Shown here: positions 45,340-54,723 of the stretch, one piece after another | Layout: every line of letters starts with the position of its first letter | Numbering within the stretch: position 1 is the stretch's first letter | NCBI GenBank assembly: GCA_964549445.1 | Contig: CAZJVS010000012.1 | Coordinates: forward strand, 1 to 64,000 | From: SpSt-539 sp964549445 | GTDB lineage: Bacteria > Planctomycetota > Phycisphaerae > UBA1845 > UTPLA1 | Direction of reading: 5' to 3' | DNA: 64,000 bases | Made by a program: the position numbers and the translations under genes | Notes under the pieces: generated by a model | What the model saw: the letters and a program-made list of their open reading frames with translations, nothing else | Told to the model about the DNA's origin: nothing | The model's database searches: none

Positions 45340-47991
45340 TCAGCGACGCCGCCGTCGCCCACGATGCGCCTTCGCCCCGACCAGCCCAATGATCGCCCCG
45401 GATGTCGCCAGCCCGAGCCCGATGCCACACCACGAACCCGGTGGTATCACTGGCTGCAACACCTTCTCTTGGAAGTCCGGGTCGTAGATCACGCAGAAAG
45501 TGCACGGCGGCGTCGGATTGCTCGCCGGCGGCTGATTGTCGCACACGTCGCCAAGCAAATCGCCGTCCTTGTCTGCCTGGTTCGCATTGGAGACAAACGG
45601 GCAGTTGTCGACGCAATTCGGCACTCCGTCGCCATCCGAGTCGGTGTCGGCCACGCCGCACCCGCACACACCCGGCGCGGTCTTGCCCGGATCAGCCGGG
45701 CAGCCGTCGTTGCAGTCCGCCGCCCCGTCGTGATCGGTGTCAACATCGGACGTGCCGCAGCCGCAAACACCGGGACTGGTCTTCAGCGGATCCTCCGGAC
45801 ACCCGTCAATACAATCCGGCGTCCCGTCCTTGTCCAAATCGGAATCGACGACGCCGCAACCGCAGGTGCCCGGAGCCGTCTTGTGCGGATCGTCCGGGCA
45901 TCCGTCGTTGCAGTCCGCCGTTCCGTCATCATCGCGATCATCATCTGGAATCCCGCACCCGCACTGCCCCGGATCGGTCTTGTTCGTATCGTGCGGACAG
46001 CCATCGATGCAATTCGGCGTCCCATCCTCGTCCGAATCTGAATCCGCAACGCCGCACCCGCACACCCCCGGATGAATCTTGTTCGGATCCGTCGGGCACC
46101 CGTCGTTGCAATCCGCGGTCCCGTCGCTGTCGCTGTCGATGTCAGAAACTCCGCACCCGCACTGCCCGGGCGCGATCTTGAAAAAGTCGTTCGGGCAGCC
46201 GTCAATGCAATTCGGTGTCCCGTCCTCATCCGAATCCGTATCGGAAACTCCGCATCCGCATGCGCCGGGCGAAGTCTTGTTCGGATCGTTCGGGCATCCG
46301 TCGTCGCAGTCAGCCGTCCCATCGCTGTCGCTATCCGTATCGGGAACGCCGCATCCGCACGCCCCCGGCTCCAACTTCGCCGGGTCAAACGGGCACCCAT
46401 CGAGGCAATCGAGCACGCCGTCGCTGTCCGAGTCGATATCCGGCGCATCCGGACAATGATCGTTGCAATCCGGAACGCTGTCTTCGTCACTGTCGACATC
46501 GCTCACGCCGCAGCCGCACACGCCGGGGTTCGTCTTGTGGGGATCGGCCGGACATGCGTCGAGGCAGTCCGCCGTCCCGTCGCTATCGCTATCCGCGTCC
46601 GAGTTGCCGCAGCCGCAAATCCCCGGTGTGATCTTGTTCGCATCATTGGGGCATCCGTCATGACAATCAGCCGTCCCGTCACTGTCGCTGTCCGTGTCTG
46701 CAACCCCGCAGCCGCAAATCCCTGGATTGATCTTCTCCGGATCACTCGGGCAGCCGTCGACACAATCGGCCGCTCCATCGCTGTCGCTGTCCGTATCCGG
46801 ATTGCCGCACCCGCACTGCCCGGGCGCGATCTTGAAGAAGTCGTTCGGACAGCCATCGATGCAATTCGGCGTCCCGTCTTCATCGGAATCCGCGTCGGAC
46901 ACGCCGCAACCGCACGTTCCCGGCTCAGTCTTGTTCGGATCGGCCGGACACCCGTCGATGCAATCGGCCGTGCCGTCGCTGTCGCTGTCCGTATCAGGAT
47001 TTCCGCAGCCGCACTGTCCGGGCGCGATCTTGAAGTGATCGTTGGGGCAGCCGTCGATGCAGTTCGGCGCCCCGTCTTCGTCTGAATCGGTCTCCGGATT
47101 GCCGCAGCCGCAAACGCCCGGTTCGATCTTGTTCGGATCGATCGGGCAACCGTCGCACGCGTCGCCATATCCGTCGCTATCGAGATCGTCCTGGCCTGCG
47201 TTCGGCGTGCCGGGACAATTGTCGCATGAGTTGGGAATCCCATCACTGTCCGCATCCGGGTCGCCGCCGCATCCCGGAAAATTGAATCCCGTGCATACTC
47301 CGCCGCAGCCAATCTCGCACGGATTTGGCACGCCGTCGCTGTCGCAATCGAACGCCGTAATCGACGAGGGTCCATTGACGACAAGTGCACTTCCACCGGC
47401 GGCAAGATCCACGTCGATCGCAAACCGCAACCCCGCCACACAAGTCTCAGGATTGCCGTTATCAATCGAGGAGTGAATGCAGTCGCGGAGTATCTGAAAC
47501 GTCTGACCCGCTCCCAACTGGAACAGGAGGGTCAAATACTCCCCCGGCTCGATCGTGTTACCGTTGCCACGATTGATGAACGGAAGAAACACCAGCCGCT
47601 GACGAAATGGCGGACAAAACGACCCGATGACGGGCGGTTCACCGCCGGTCGGCGAAACCTGCTCGAATCCGACGCCGGGCCCATTGATCAAGTCCACCAG
47701 CGACAGGCCGGTTGATTCAGGCGAGCATGAATCATCAATCGAGAGAGACGTGATGCTTCCGACGGCGCCTCCGGCGATATTCCGGATCGTGATTTCAACA
47801 AGGGCAAGACCCCCGACGTCGGTGCCCGCGTCGGTGACGACCAACACCGGCCCGCTCAAGTTTGCGCTGGTCCGGCCCGCCCGGAAGACGTAGAAATCCG
47901 ACCCAGCCGAAGTGGTGCCCGCCATGCACGCGGCCGAACCACCCAGCAGGCCGAGCGCACAACCCATCAAGCTCGTAAGTCGCAAACTCAT
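45340..47991 (-). CDS. Large secreted thrombospondin-type-3 repeat protein with C-terminal membrane anchor
   Basis: An 883-residue exported protein. Signal peptide 1 to about 26, then a roughly 200-residue beta-rich domain with paired Cys ('SLSIDDSCSPES', 'INGPGVGF', 'IEPGEYLTLLFQLG'). Thrombospondin-type-3 units follow, with 15 'CGCG'-type repeats, mostly 33 residues each, rich in DxDSDxDG Ca2+-binding loops. The C-terminus 'SWCGIGLGLATSGAIIGLV' followed by an Arg-rich end looks like a sorting or anchor signal. The N-terminal domain is clearly paralogous to the protein at 62512. It lies just downstream of the Tad pilus genes but has its own promoter (48117-48145). Function unknown; a Ca2+-dependent rigid surface protein is likely. 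Confidence 0.88.
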   Translation of the reverse strand: MSLRLTSLMGCALGLLGGSAACMAGTTSAGSDFYVFRAGRTSANLSGPVLVVTDAGTDVGGLALVEITIRNIAGGAVGSITSLSIDDSCSPESTGLSLVDLINGPGVGFEQVSPTGGEPPVIGSFCPPFRQRLVFLPFINRGNGNTIEPGEYLTLLFQLGAGQTFQILRDCIHSSIDNGNPETCVAGLRFAIDVDLAAGGSALVVNGPSSITAFDCDSDGVPNPCEIGCGGVCTGFNFPGCGGDPDADSDGIPNSCDNCPGTPNAGQDDLDSDGYGDACDGCPIDPNKIEPGVCGCGNPETDSDEDGAPNCIDGCPNDHFKIAPGQCGCGNPDTDSDSDGTADCIDGCPADPNKTEPGTCGCGVSDADSDEDGTPNCIDGCPNDFFKIAPGQCGCGNPDTDSDSDGAADCVDGCPSDPEKINPGICGCGVADTDSDSDGTADCHDGCPNDANKITPGICGCGNSDADSDSDGTADCLDACPADPHKTNPGVCGCGVSDVDSDEDSVPDCNDHCPDAPDIDSDSDGVLDCLDGCPFDPAKLEPGACGCGVPDTDSDSDGTADCDDGCPNDPNKTSPGACGCGVSDTDSDEDGTPNCIDGCPNDFFKIAPGQCGCGVSDIDSDSDGTADCNDGCPTDPNKIHPGVCGCGVADSDSDEDGTPNCIDGCPHDTNKTDPGQCGCGIPDDDRDDDGTADCNDGCPDDPHKTAPGTCGCGVVDSDLDKDGTPDCIDGCPEDPLKTSPGVCGCGTSDVDTDHDGAADCNDGCPADPGKTAPGVCGCGVADTDSDGDGVPNCVDNCPFVSNANQADKDGDLLGDVCDNQPPASNPTPPCTFCVIYDPDFQEKVLQPVIPPGSWCGIGLGLATSGAIIGLVGAKAHRGRRRRR
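45598..47112 (-). repeat. Fifteen ~99-bp tandem repeats (thrombospondin-type-3, CGCG units)
   Basis: Units are 33 codons long except one of 53 codons, which holds an extra Ca2+ loop, and the last, which is cut short. Several non-adjacent units are nearly identical (those ending 'NDFFKIAPGQ'), pointing to block duplications longer than one unit. Confidence 0.9.
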
Positions 47992-48116
47992 TCCACCACC
48001 GCCCGCCGCGCCCGAATCGGCACGTCCCAGACGCTCAGACCAAACCCGGTCAGACCTCCCCGAGTGGTCGCTTCCACGTTGTCGCCGAGAATTGCTGGAA
48101 AACCAGTCGAGTGCCA

Positions 48117-48145
48117 ATTATACCGGCCCCGACCTCGGTTGTCGC
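48117..48145 (-). promoter_or_regulatory. Sigma70-type promoter for the repeat-protein gene
   Basis: On the minus strand GCGACA (48140-48145) and a perfect TATAAT (48117-48122) are separated by 17 bases. This lies in the 248-base gap between tadC and the repeat-protein gene and gives a leader of about 120 bases. It shows that the repeat-protein gene is at least partly independent of the tad genes. Confidence 0.65.
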
Positions 48146-48239
48146 CTTCCAATCACGAAGGTCGCTCCACCCCAATTCGCACAAATTTCTTGTATTCCGC
48201 CAGTTATGCGACCCGGACCTCGCCGCTTCCGCCGTTCTC

Positions 48240-49202
48240 TCAGCCCCTGATCTGCCGGAACATGTATGAAATCCGAACAACGGCAGGGCCCGCCAGCACG
48301 ATGAAAATCGTCGGAAAGATGAATAACACCAGCGGAAAGATCAGCTTCACCGCGGTCTTCGCCGCCGCCTCCTCAGCCCTTTGCCGCCGCTTCACGCGCA
48401 GCATCGCCGCCTGCGTGCGCAACGCCGTCGCAACGCTCGTGCCGAACTTCTCCGCCTGTGTAAGGATCGCCACGAGCGTCTGCATCTCCGGCACGCCGGT
48501 CCGCGCCGCCATCTTCTGCATCGCCTCCGAGCGCGACAGACCCATCTGCGTCTCGCGCGCCGCAAGCCGCCACTCATCCGCGATCTCGGGGTACGGTTTG
48601 CGGATTTCAAACGCGCAGCGCTGGATCGCTGCATCCAATCCCAGGCCCGCCTCCACCATCACGACCAGCATGTCCAGCGAATCCGGCAATCCGCGTGTGA
48701 TCTGCAGCGCCCGATGCTTCGCCAGTTGATTCAAGATGATCTGCGGCAGGTAAAACCCGACGCACAATCCGCCCAGCGGCCACGCCAGCCCCTCGTACCA
48801 GTTGGCACCCGGCGGAGTGAACTTCCGCGCCAGTAGCGTTCCAGCCACGATCCCCACGATTCCGAGCGCGATCCGGCTGGCCAGAAACAGCGACATCGAC
48901 TCTTCGCGCCGAAACCCGGCCTGCGCCAGCTTCAAGCTCACCTTGTTTCGTTCGTATTCGGTGCCTTCCAGCGGCTTCGCGAGCACTCGAGCGACCGACT
49001 CAACGCCCCCCCACGAGCGCGATTCGATCAGACTCGTCGACCCCTCGCGAGACCCGCCCCCGTCGTTCCCGGTCAATCGCCGCGAAACGTCATCCCCGCG
49101 GCTGCTGCCACGGCGATTGATCAGCGCCCACAACAGCAGAGCCGTCAGCAACCCGACGGCCGCGACGTTCACATAGAACACGATTTCAGGGCTGAATTCC
49201 AT
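48240..49202 (-). CDS. tadC: Tad pilus assembly inner-membrane platform protein TadC
   Basis: A 320-residue type II secretion F-domain protein. An N-terminal membrane helix, a charged variable linker (about 35-80), further helices, and the T2SSF core 'LPDSLDMLVVMVEAGLGLDAAI' near 175 and 'EMQTLVAILTQAEKFGTSVATALRTQA' near 240 are followed by a C-terminal helix. TadC pairs with TadB to form the platform that the CpaF ATPase drives. It is last in the run cpaE-cpaF-tadB-tadC, 12 bases after tadB. Confidence 0.93.
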   Translation of the reverse strand: MEFSPEIVFYVNVAAVGLLTALLLWALINRRGSSRGDDVSRRLTGNDGGGSREGSTSLIESRSWGGVESVARVLAKPLEGTEYERNKVSLKLAQAGFRREESMSLFLASRIALGIVGIVAGTLLARKFTPPGANWYEGLAWPLGGLCVGFYLPQIILNQLAKHRALQITRGLPDSLDMLVVMVEAGLGLDAAIQRCAFEIRKPYPEIADEWRLAARETQMGLSRSEAMQKMAARTGVPEMQTLVAILTQAEKFGTSVATALRTQAAMLRVKRRQRAEEAAAKTAVKLIFPLVLFIFPTIFIVLAGPAVVRISYMFRQIRG

Positions 49203-49214
49203 TTCGTCCGGACC

Positions 49215-50210
49215 TCAGTACTGCACTTGGATGATCTTCCGAATCAGCAAAATTCCAGCCAAATGCAAGACGATCGCGAATTTCAGCAGCCACTGCGCTT
49301 CGCCATACAGCAGCTCATTCATGTAACTCGGATTGAGCCGCCATACCAGCAGCCCCACGACAATCGGCAACCCGGTCAACACCCAGCCGCTCATCCGCCC
49401 TTCCGCCGTCAGCGCCCGAACCGCCCCCGCCACCTTCAGGCGATCGCGGATAACTTCGCCGCTCCGATCGAGCACTTCGCCCAGGTCTCCGCCCGTTTGC
49501 CGCTGGATCAAGACCGCCGCGACAAACATGTGAACTTCCAGAAGACCCGACCGGTCCGCAAGGTTGTTCAACGCATCCTCGAGTTTCACGCCGAAATTCT
49601 GCTCCTGAAAAACCCGTGCAAACTCTTTCCCAACCGGGTCCGAGATTTGCTGCCCAACCAGTTGCACACCTGTCACCAGCGAATGGCCCGCCCGCAGCGC
49701 CTGGCTCAACAGCTCGAACACTTCCGGCAGCTGTTCCACGTACTTCTTCAATCGCGTGTGTCGCCGGACTGCGAGCACGACGATCGGCGCCAAACCGATC
49801 ACGATCACGATGAGCCCGATGCCCCACGGGGGAATGCGCCCGGGCCGCGACGAATTCACGAGCAGGCAGCTCATCGCCGACAAGCTCATCAGCAACAGGA
49901 TCATGCCGACAAACCGATAAGCCGGCCACGGAACGTCTGCCTGCAGGATGAACTCCTGCAACGATCGGCCCATGGCCTCGCTGTTCAGCATCCGCGCGAT
50001 CAGCGATCGGTCGGTCGGCTCGAGTTGTCTCAACAAATGCACGGGCCGGTCGGTTCGGACCCCGCCGACGAGGCGCTGTTCGACGCGCCGCTTCTCGACC
50101 CGCCGAAGATCGTTGATGAGCTGCGCAATGCCGAGAAACAGCAGCCCCAGCCCCAGCGCCAGCATGATGACCATCAGCGGATTGGCGTCAAACCATGTTG
50201 CCGGTTGCAT
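49215..50210 (-). CDS. tadB: Tad pilus assembly inner-membrane platform protein TadB
   Basis: A 331-residue type II secretion F-domain protein with helices near the N-terminus and around 100-150. The core is 'LPEVFELLSQALRAGHSLVTGVQLV', 'EQNFGVKLEDALNNLADRSG' and 'ILIQRQTGGDLGEVLDRSGEVI' (read in parts), and two C-terminal helices follow. It precedes tadC by 12 bases and follows cpaF by 27. Confidence 0.93.
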   Translation of the reverse strand: MQPATWFDANPLMVIMLALGLGLLFLGIAQLINDLRRVEKRRVEQRLVGGVRTDRPVHLLRQLEPTDRSLIARMLNSEAMGRSLQEFILQADVPWPAYRFVGMILLLMSLSAMSCLLVNSSRPGRIPPWGIGLIVIVIGLAPIVVLAVRRHTRLKKYVEQLPEVFELLSQALRAGHSLVTGVQLVGQQISDPVGKEFARVFQEQNFGVKLEDALNNLADRSGLLEVHMFVAAVLIQRQTGGDLGEVLDRSGEVIRDRLKVAGAVRALTAEGRMSGWVLTGLPIVVGLLVWRLNPSYMNELLYGEAQWLLKFAIVLHLAGILLIRKIIQVQY

Positions 50211-50237
50211 GACCCACGCTCTCCGCTGCGCCCGCGA

Positions 50238-51659
50238 TCAGGCCCGCGCCGGTTCCGATTCCGTCGCCAGGGTGCGCTGCTGAAACATCTTGGGATCCAA
50301 CGCCGCACCGAACGACGCCAGTCGGTCCAGGCAGGTCGGCCGAATGCCCGTGCACACGTATCGCCCGAACGCGCGGCCCGAAGGGTCCACCCCTTGCTGC
50401 TCGTAGGCGTACAAGTCCTGCATTGTGATCACGTCGCCTTCCATCCCCTGGATTTCGGAAATGCGGACGGCTTTGCGCGCTCCGCCTTGAAGCCGCGCCG
50501 TCATCACCACGATGTTGATCGCCGACGCGATCTGCCCCCGCATCGCCCGGCTCGGCAGGTCGAGGCCCGCCATGAGCATCAGCGTCTCCAATCGCGACAG
50601 CGCGTCGCGTGGATTGTTCGCGTGAAGCGTCGTCATCGATCCTTCGTGACCGGTGTTCATCGCCTGGAGCATGTCCAGCGCCTCGGCCCCGCGAACTTCG
50701 CCCACGACGATCCGGTCCGGCCGCATGCGCAGCGCGTTCCGAACCAGGTCGCGCGTCGACACTTCGCCGCGCCCCTCGATGTTCGTCGGCCGCGTCTCCA
50801 GTCGCACCACGTGCGGCTGCTGAAGCGACAGTTCCGCCGCGTCCTCGATCGTCACCACGCGCTCATGGGCCGGAATGAACTTCGACAGGTTGTTGAGAAA
50901 TACCGTCTTTCCGCTGCCCGTGCCGCCCATGATGAGAATCGTCATCTTGGCCTTCACGCACGCCGCGAGGAATCGCACCATGTCCGGGACGATCGAACCC
51001 ATCCGCAGGTAATCCTCGATCGTGATGCGCTGCGATCCGAATCGCCGGATGCTCACGCACGGCCCGTTCAGCGCGATCGGCGGGATCACCGCATTCACGC
51101 GCGAACCGTCCGGCAGCCGCGCATCGACCATCGGCTGGGTTTCGTCGCAGCGACGCCCGACCCGCGACACGATCCGATCGATGATCTGCAACAAGTGCTT
51201 GTCGTCTCGGAAGGTCGCCCCGGTCAGCATCAGCATTCCGCCGCGCTCGATATAGACGCTCTTCGGCCCGTTGACGAGGATTTCAGTCACGTTCGGGTCG
51301 CGCAGCAGCTCTTCGAGCGGCCCCAGTCCGAACACCTCGTTCAGGACTTCGTCCACGATCCGCTGGCGCGAACGAAAGTCCAGCAGCGCCTCTTCCTGCT
51401 CGCACAGTTCCGTCAGGACCGAACGCACCTGTTCACGGTGCTCGGCCGAGTCTTTTTCGAGATTGGCCAGATTTAGCCGATTGATCAGCTTCTTGTGCAG
51501 TCGGCTCTTCAGTTCCTGGAGCTGCTTCTCGCGCTCCGGGACGACCGCTGCCCCCTTCGATCCCGGAACCCCGACGTCCTGCGGACCCAATGCCGCATCG
51601 CCGCCCGGCCCCGGTCCCTCGTCCGGCGTCTCGTCCTTACGCTTGATGAATAGAGCCAT
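50238..51659 (-). CDS. cpaF: Tad pilus assembly ATPase CpaF/TadA
   Basis: A 473-residue GspE/PulE-type secretion ATPase. An N-terminal helical region (about 40-110) leads to 'GPLEELLRDPNVTEILVNGP' and then Walker A 'GGTGSGKTVFLNN' near residue 241. An Asp box lies around 'VVTIEDAAELSLQQPHVVRLE', and 'GEVRGAEALDMLQAMNTGHEGSMTTLHAN' contains the Walker B region and His box. It powers pilin polymerisation. The N-terminal 40 residues are Gly/Pro-rich. Confidence 0.96.
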   Translation of the reverse strand: MALFIKRKDETPDEGPGPGGDAALGPQDVGVPGSKGAAVVPEREKQLQELKSRLHKKLINRLNLANLEKDSAEHREQVRSVLTELCEQEEALLDFRSRQRIVDEVLNEVFGLGPLEELLRDPNVTEILVNGPKSVYIERGGMLMLTGATFRDDKHLLQIIDRIVSRVGRRCDETQPMVDARLPDGSRVNAVIPPIALNGPCVSIRRFGSQRITIEDYLRMGSIVPDMVRFLAACVKAKMTILIMGGTGSGKTVFLNNLSKFIPAHERVVTIEDAAELSLQQPHVVRLETRPTNIEGRGEVSTRDLVRNALRMRPDRIVVGEVRGAEALDMLQAMNTGHEGSMTTLHANNPRDALSRLETLMLMAGLDLPSRAMRGQIASAINIVVMTARLQGGARKAVRISEIQGMEGDVITMQDLYAYEQQGVDPSGRAFGRYVCTGIRPTCLDRLASFGAALDPKMFQQRTLATESEPARA

Positions 51660-51733
51660 GGCACGCTTCCAGAGAGCTTTGCCGCGTCTTGCCCGTCAGT
51701 CGGGCCGTCCGCATGTCCGCGTCATTCGCCGCA

Positions 51734-52921
51734 CTAACTCCACTTCAATCGTCCCTTCAACCAACCCATCACGCCCGGCCGCCGCGCCTCGTCGCTCGCC
51801 GCCTCGATTTCCGTTGCCAGCCGCACCGCCACGTCGCGAATCGCCAGCCGCGCCTTGCTCGTCGGCGCATGCATTGCGAGCGGCACTCCGAGATTGATGC
51901 TCTGGCTCACAGTGAACCAGTCCGTCGGAATCTCCATGAACACCGGTCGTCGCAGCGCCTCGCTCAACTTGTCAATCGTCACCACGCCCGGCTTCTTCGA
52001 CACGCGATTCACGATCAGCCGAACTTTCTCCATGTTAAAGTCCGGCCCCAGACTCGCGATGATTTGTGTCGCGTTCCGTACGCTCGGCACCATGAGCTGA
52101 GTCACCAGCAAAAGCTGGTCCGCCTGATCCTGCACCACGCGCGACGTCGCCTCGCTTCGCGATCCCTCATCGACGATGACCCACGCGTAATTCTCCAGCA
52201 GCGCCGTCAGGATCGCCCCCAGCTTCGCCGGCCGAAGATCCACGCCTTCCATATCGCGCGGCCGCGCCAGAATGGAGACCCCCGACGAGTGTTTCGCCAT
52301 CGCATTGCTCAGGACGCGCTCGTCATACTCCTCCGACTGCTGCGACAATTCCGCCAGCGTAAACGCCGGCGATACGTCGAACATCATCGCGATCTGGCCG
52401 AACTGGTAGTCCAGATCGACCACCGCCGTCTTGCCGCAGTTCAGTTTCGCGAGCTCCGCGGCCAGGTTCGCCGCGACCGTCGTTCCGCCGCACCCGCCGC
52501 CCGTTCCGCGAACCGCGATCAGCCGCCCCGACGACCGCCCGCCGTGCTTCTCGACTGCGATCTGCAACGCCGATAGCAACTTTTCCGCATCGACGGGCAG
52601 GTCGAGCAGCTCCGACAGCCGCGCTCGCATCGCCGCCTTGAGCAATCCCGGCTCATTCGGAAGCCCCACTCCCACAACCGTGATGCTCGGATCTTCCCTC
52701 GCGAGCGTCCCGATTTGCTCAAGCAGCCGCTCCGCCGATTTGCCGTTCAACAGTACCGTGACCACGTTGGGCCGCGCCTGCTTCGTCGCCGACACGAGGT
52801 CCCCCGCATCGGCGTCCCACTCGCCCACGATGCGCAGCCCCTCGATGCTCAGCAGCGCGCTGCGAAGGCTCGAGTCTGCTCCGTCCGGGTGATATGTTGC
52901 TACGCGCAGCGTGCGAGACAT
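51734..52921 (-). CDS. cpaE: Tad pilus localisation ATPase CpaE/TadZ
   Basis: A 395-residue protein. A receiver-like N-terminal domain (1-120, without a clear phospho-Asp site) is joined to a MinD/ParA-type ATPase with the deviant Walker A 'RGTGGGCGGTTVAANLAAEL' near residue 138 and 'TAVVDLDYQFGQIAMMF'. CpaE/TadZ proteins place the pilus machine at its cell site. It is the first gene of the cpaE-cpaF-tadB-tadC run, with a candidate promoter upstream. Confidence 0.92.
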   Translation of the reverse strand: MSRTLRVATYHPDGADSSLRSALLSIEGLRIVGEWDADAGDLVSATKQARPNVVTVLLNGKSAERLLEQIGTLAREDPSITVVGVGLPNEPGLLKAAMRARLSELLDLPVDAEKLLSALQIAVEKHGGRSSGRLIAVRGTGGGCGGTTVAANLAAELAKLNCGKTAVVDLDYQFGQIAMMFDVSPAFTLAELSQQSEEYDERVLSNAMAKHSSGVSILARPRDMEGVDLRPAKLGAILTALLENYAWVIVDEGSRSEATSRVVQDQADQLLLVTQLMVPSVRNATQIIASLGPDFNMEKVRLIVNRVSKKPGVVTIDKLSEALRRPVFMEIPTDWFTVSQSINLGVPLAMHAPTSKARLAIRDVAVRLATEIEAASDEARRPGVMGWLKGRLKWS

Positions 52922-52945
52922 TGCTCCAACCCTGTATGTTCAATC

Positions 52946-52974
52946 ATTTTATGCAGTCTCGCCGAGAGTACCAG
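52946..52974 (-). promoter_or_regulatory. Weak candidate promoter before cpaE
   Basis: On the minus strand CTGGTA (52969-52974) and TAAAAT (52946-52951) are separated by 17 bases, about 25 bases before the cpaE ATG. The -10 is good and the -35 poor. The 264-base gap between cpaE and the upstream tadG-like gene also holds a CAGCCG-CA-CGGCTG hairpin (53103-53117) and an AT-rich patch near 53027. Confidence 0.35.
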
Positions 52975-53185
52975 CATTCTTCTGCCGCTTCGCCGCGATT
53001 CCGTTTCATCATCCCGGCGCCGATAATAATTAAGCGTCGATTCGACGTATCAGTTCCATATCGGCATCAGGGGCTAACCCGAGCGCAGGCAGATTCCCCG
53101 CGTCAGCCGCACGGCTGCGCTGTGGCGGCGCTGAGATAGCTGGCTTGCTTCTCCCCCCTACAGAAATTGCGCGTGCGCCAACGCT

Positions 53186-54679
53186 CTACTTAATCAATAC
53201 GGCCACATGCGAATGCCCGACGAGATTCGAGATGAAATTGTCGATCGTCAGGAAATCCGCCGCTGTCAATCCGAGATTCGGCGGCAGATGGAGATGCCCT
53301 CCCCCGCCGAGGGCTCCGATCGATTCCATCAGGGTATTAGCGCTCGTACCAGGCCTCGAAACATTGCCGACGCTGAGTGCCGCAACCGTGTATCCATCGC
53401 GCACGGCCCCTCGAATCTGGGGGTCAGGATTGCCGGTTTGGCCGCTTCCATCCGAGATAACCAGAATATATCCCTGGCCATCGGGCACAGATGCGTGCGG
53501 AGAATTCAAGGCCGTATTTGCTTCGTTGATTCCTGCACCGATGTTCGCGGTAGTTCCGCTCTTGTCGGCGTAAAGCCCATTAATCCGGTTCCGAATCGCA
53601 CTCATGTCGGTCGTCAGGTCAACCTCAAAATGCGGGTCATCGGAACTGCGGTTATAGAGTCCCATTTGATCGCCACGGATCTCAGCTCGATCCGCCAGAT
53701 GATTAACCACTTCCTTCACAGTCTTTAGCGGCTGCTGTGGCGCAATCGCAAACGAAGCCGGCGAAACGCCGGAGTTGAGATAATCAAAAAAGGTGCGCAA
53801 GCCATACTTGTTTCGGTAGGACGCCGGAATATCGCTGCCCTGCGAGCCTTTAACGTATGAAATAAAATCCGTCCAGTTTCGATTGCTCGCCGGATCGATC
53901 GAGGCCGGATACGGGACGCTGTCGAGGCCCAACGCTGTCTGAATCGATGCCGCGTTACCCGTCAATGTCTGCAATCCCGCGACGCCGTCACTCCACGTCG
54001 TCATGTTGCCGTACGCCGGGCTCCCCAGCGACTGCCAAAGCTGCTTGAGGTTCATCATCCCATTCGGTGACGCCGCCACCATGTCACCGAGCGCTGCCTC
54101 GCTCGACAACTGGCTGTCGTCGTTCATCGCGGGGCTGTTGTCGATGACGAGCGTAAGTCCCCGCGACTGAATCGCCGCCTGCGCCGTCGCCGACACGTCC
54201 GCCGCCGACCGCCCGATTATTCTTGCAAAAAGCAACGGCACCGGCCCACTCGGCGATCCCGTCGTTCGCCGTACCGTCACCTCGACCGCATTCGGCGCGC
54301 CCGCGCCCACCCCAAGCCACGTATAGATCTTGTTCTGCCGATCGTATGACGCACGGCCGAGCACGACGTCTGACGCTGCCAGCGTGACATTCCCCGCTCC
54401 CACCCAGTTCCGGTCCACGGTCGTCTGGGCAATGCTGAACGCCGTGTTGAAGTTCAGGTTCGCAAGATTCGGCTGCCGCGCCATCCACCCGGCCACCGCC
54501 AGCGCCCCTGCGTCCGCCGCGCGCTGTGCATCCGACTGAAGCGCATGCAGCATCGTCATTTCCACCCCAAACGCCGAAAACCCTCCGATCACAGGAATCA
54601 GTATCGCAACTTTGATCAAAGTAACCGCGCGCCGCGATCGATCCGACCCCGCGTTTCGCTCTCGCTTTTGCCCTGCCAT
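53186..54679 (-). CDS. tadG: TadG-like pilus protein with a degenerate VWA domain (paralog 1)
   Basis: A 497-residue protein. ATG 54679 has GGAGG 9 bases upstream. A basic start is followed by one helix ('IKVAILIPVIGGFSAFGVEM') and 'DAQRAADAGALAVAGWM', the TadG N-terminal pattern. A VWA-like domain starts near 180, but its metal site reads 'DNSPAMNDDS' and lacks the third DxSxS residue. 'LVISDGSGQTG' follows. The C-terminus ends 'HVAVLIK', nearly as in the paralog at 59448. TadG proteins are exported and thought to link pilus and envelope. It lies 44 bases after cpaB. Confidence 0.85.
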   Translation of the reverse strand: MAGQKRERNAGSDRSRRAVTLIKVAILIPVIGGFSAFGVEMTMLHALQSDAQRAADAGALAVAGWMARQPNLANLNFNTAFSIAQTTVDRNWVGAGNVTLAASDVVLGRASYDRQNKIYTWLGVGAGAPNAVEVTVRRTTGSPSGPVPLLFARIIGRSAADVSATAQAAIQSRGLTLVIDNSPAMNDDSQLSSEAALGDMVAASPNGMMNLKQLWQSLGSPAYGNMTTWSDGVAGLQTLTGNAASIQTALGLDSVPYPASIDPASNRNWTDFISYVKGSQGSDIPASYRNKYGLRTFFDYLNSGVSPASFAIAPQQPLKTVKEVVNHLADRAEIRGDQMGLYNRSSDDPHFEVDLTTDMSAIRNRINGLYADKSGTTANIGAGINEANTALNSPHASVPDGQGYILVISDGSGQTGNPDPQIRGAVRDGYTVAALSVGNVSRPGTSANTLMESIGALGGGGHLHLPPNLGLTAADFLTIDNFISNLVGHSHVAVLIK

Positions 54680-54723
54680 GACCGTCATCCTCCCGCTTTC
54701 CTGCCCTGGTGCGAAGCGTTGCC

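Noticed and set aside
45598..47112. Possible CRISPR or tandem-repeat satellite from regular 99-bp periodicity
   Set aside because: The repeats are in frame throughout, code for Cys/Asp-rich 33-residue units, and have no unique spacers.
48098..48116. Sigma-54 type promoter from TGGCAC near the repeat-protein gene
   Set aside because: The -12 element reads TGGTT instead of TTGCW, and a perfect TATAAT lies right beside it.
49227..51476. A 749-codon open frame on the plus strand opposite tadB and cpaF
   Set aside because: It is antisense to two well-supported genes, is rich in Arg, Pro and His as expected from the complement of GC-rich coding DNA, and has no domain.
52922..53185. Possible small gene or tRNA in the cpaE upstream gap
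   Set aside because: No TTCGA arm or cloverleaf pattern was visible and no frame is convincing.
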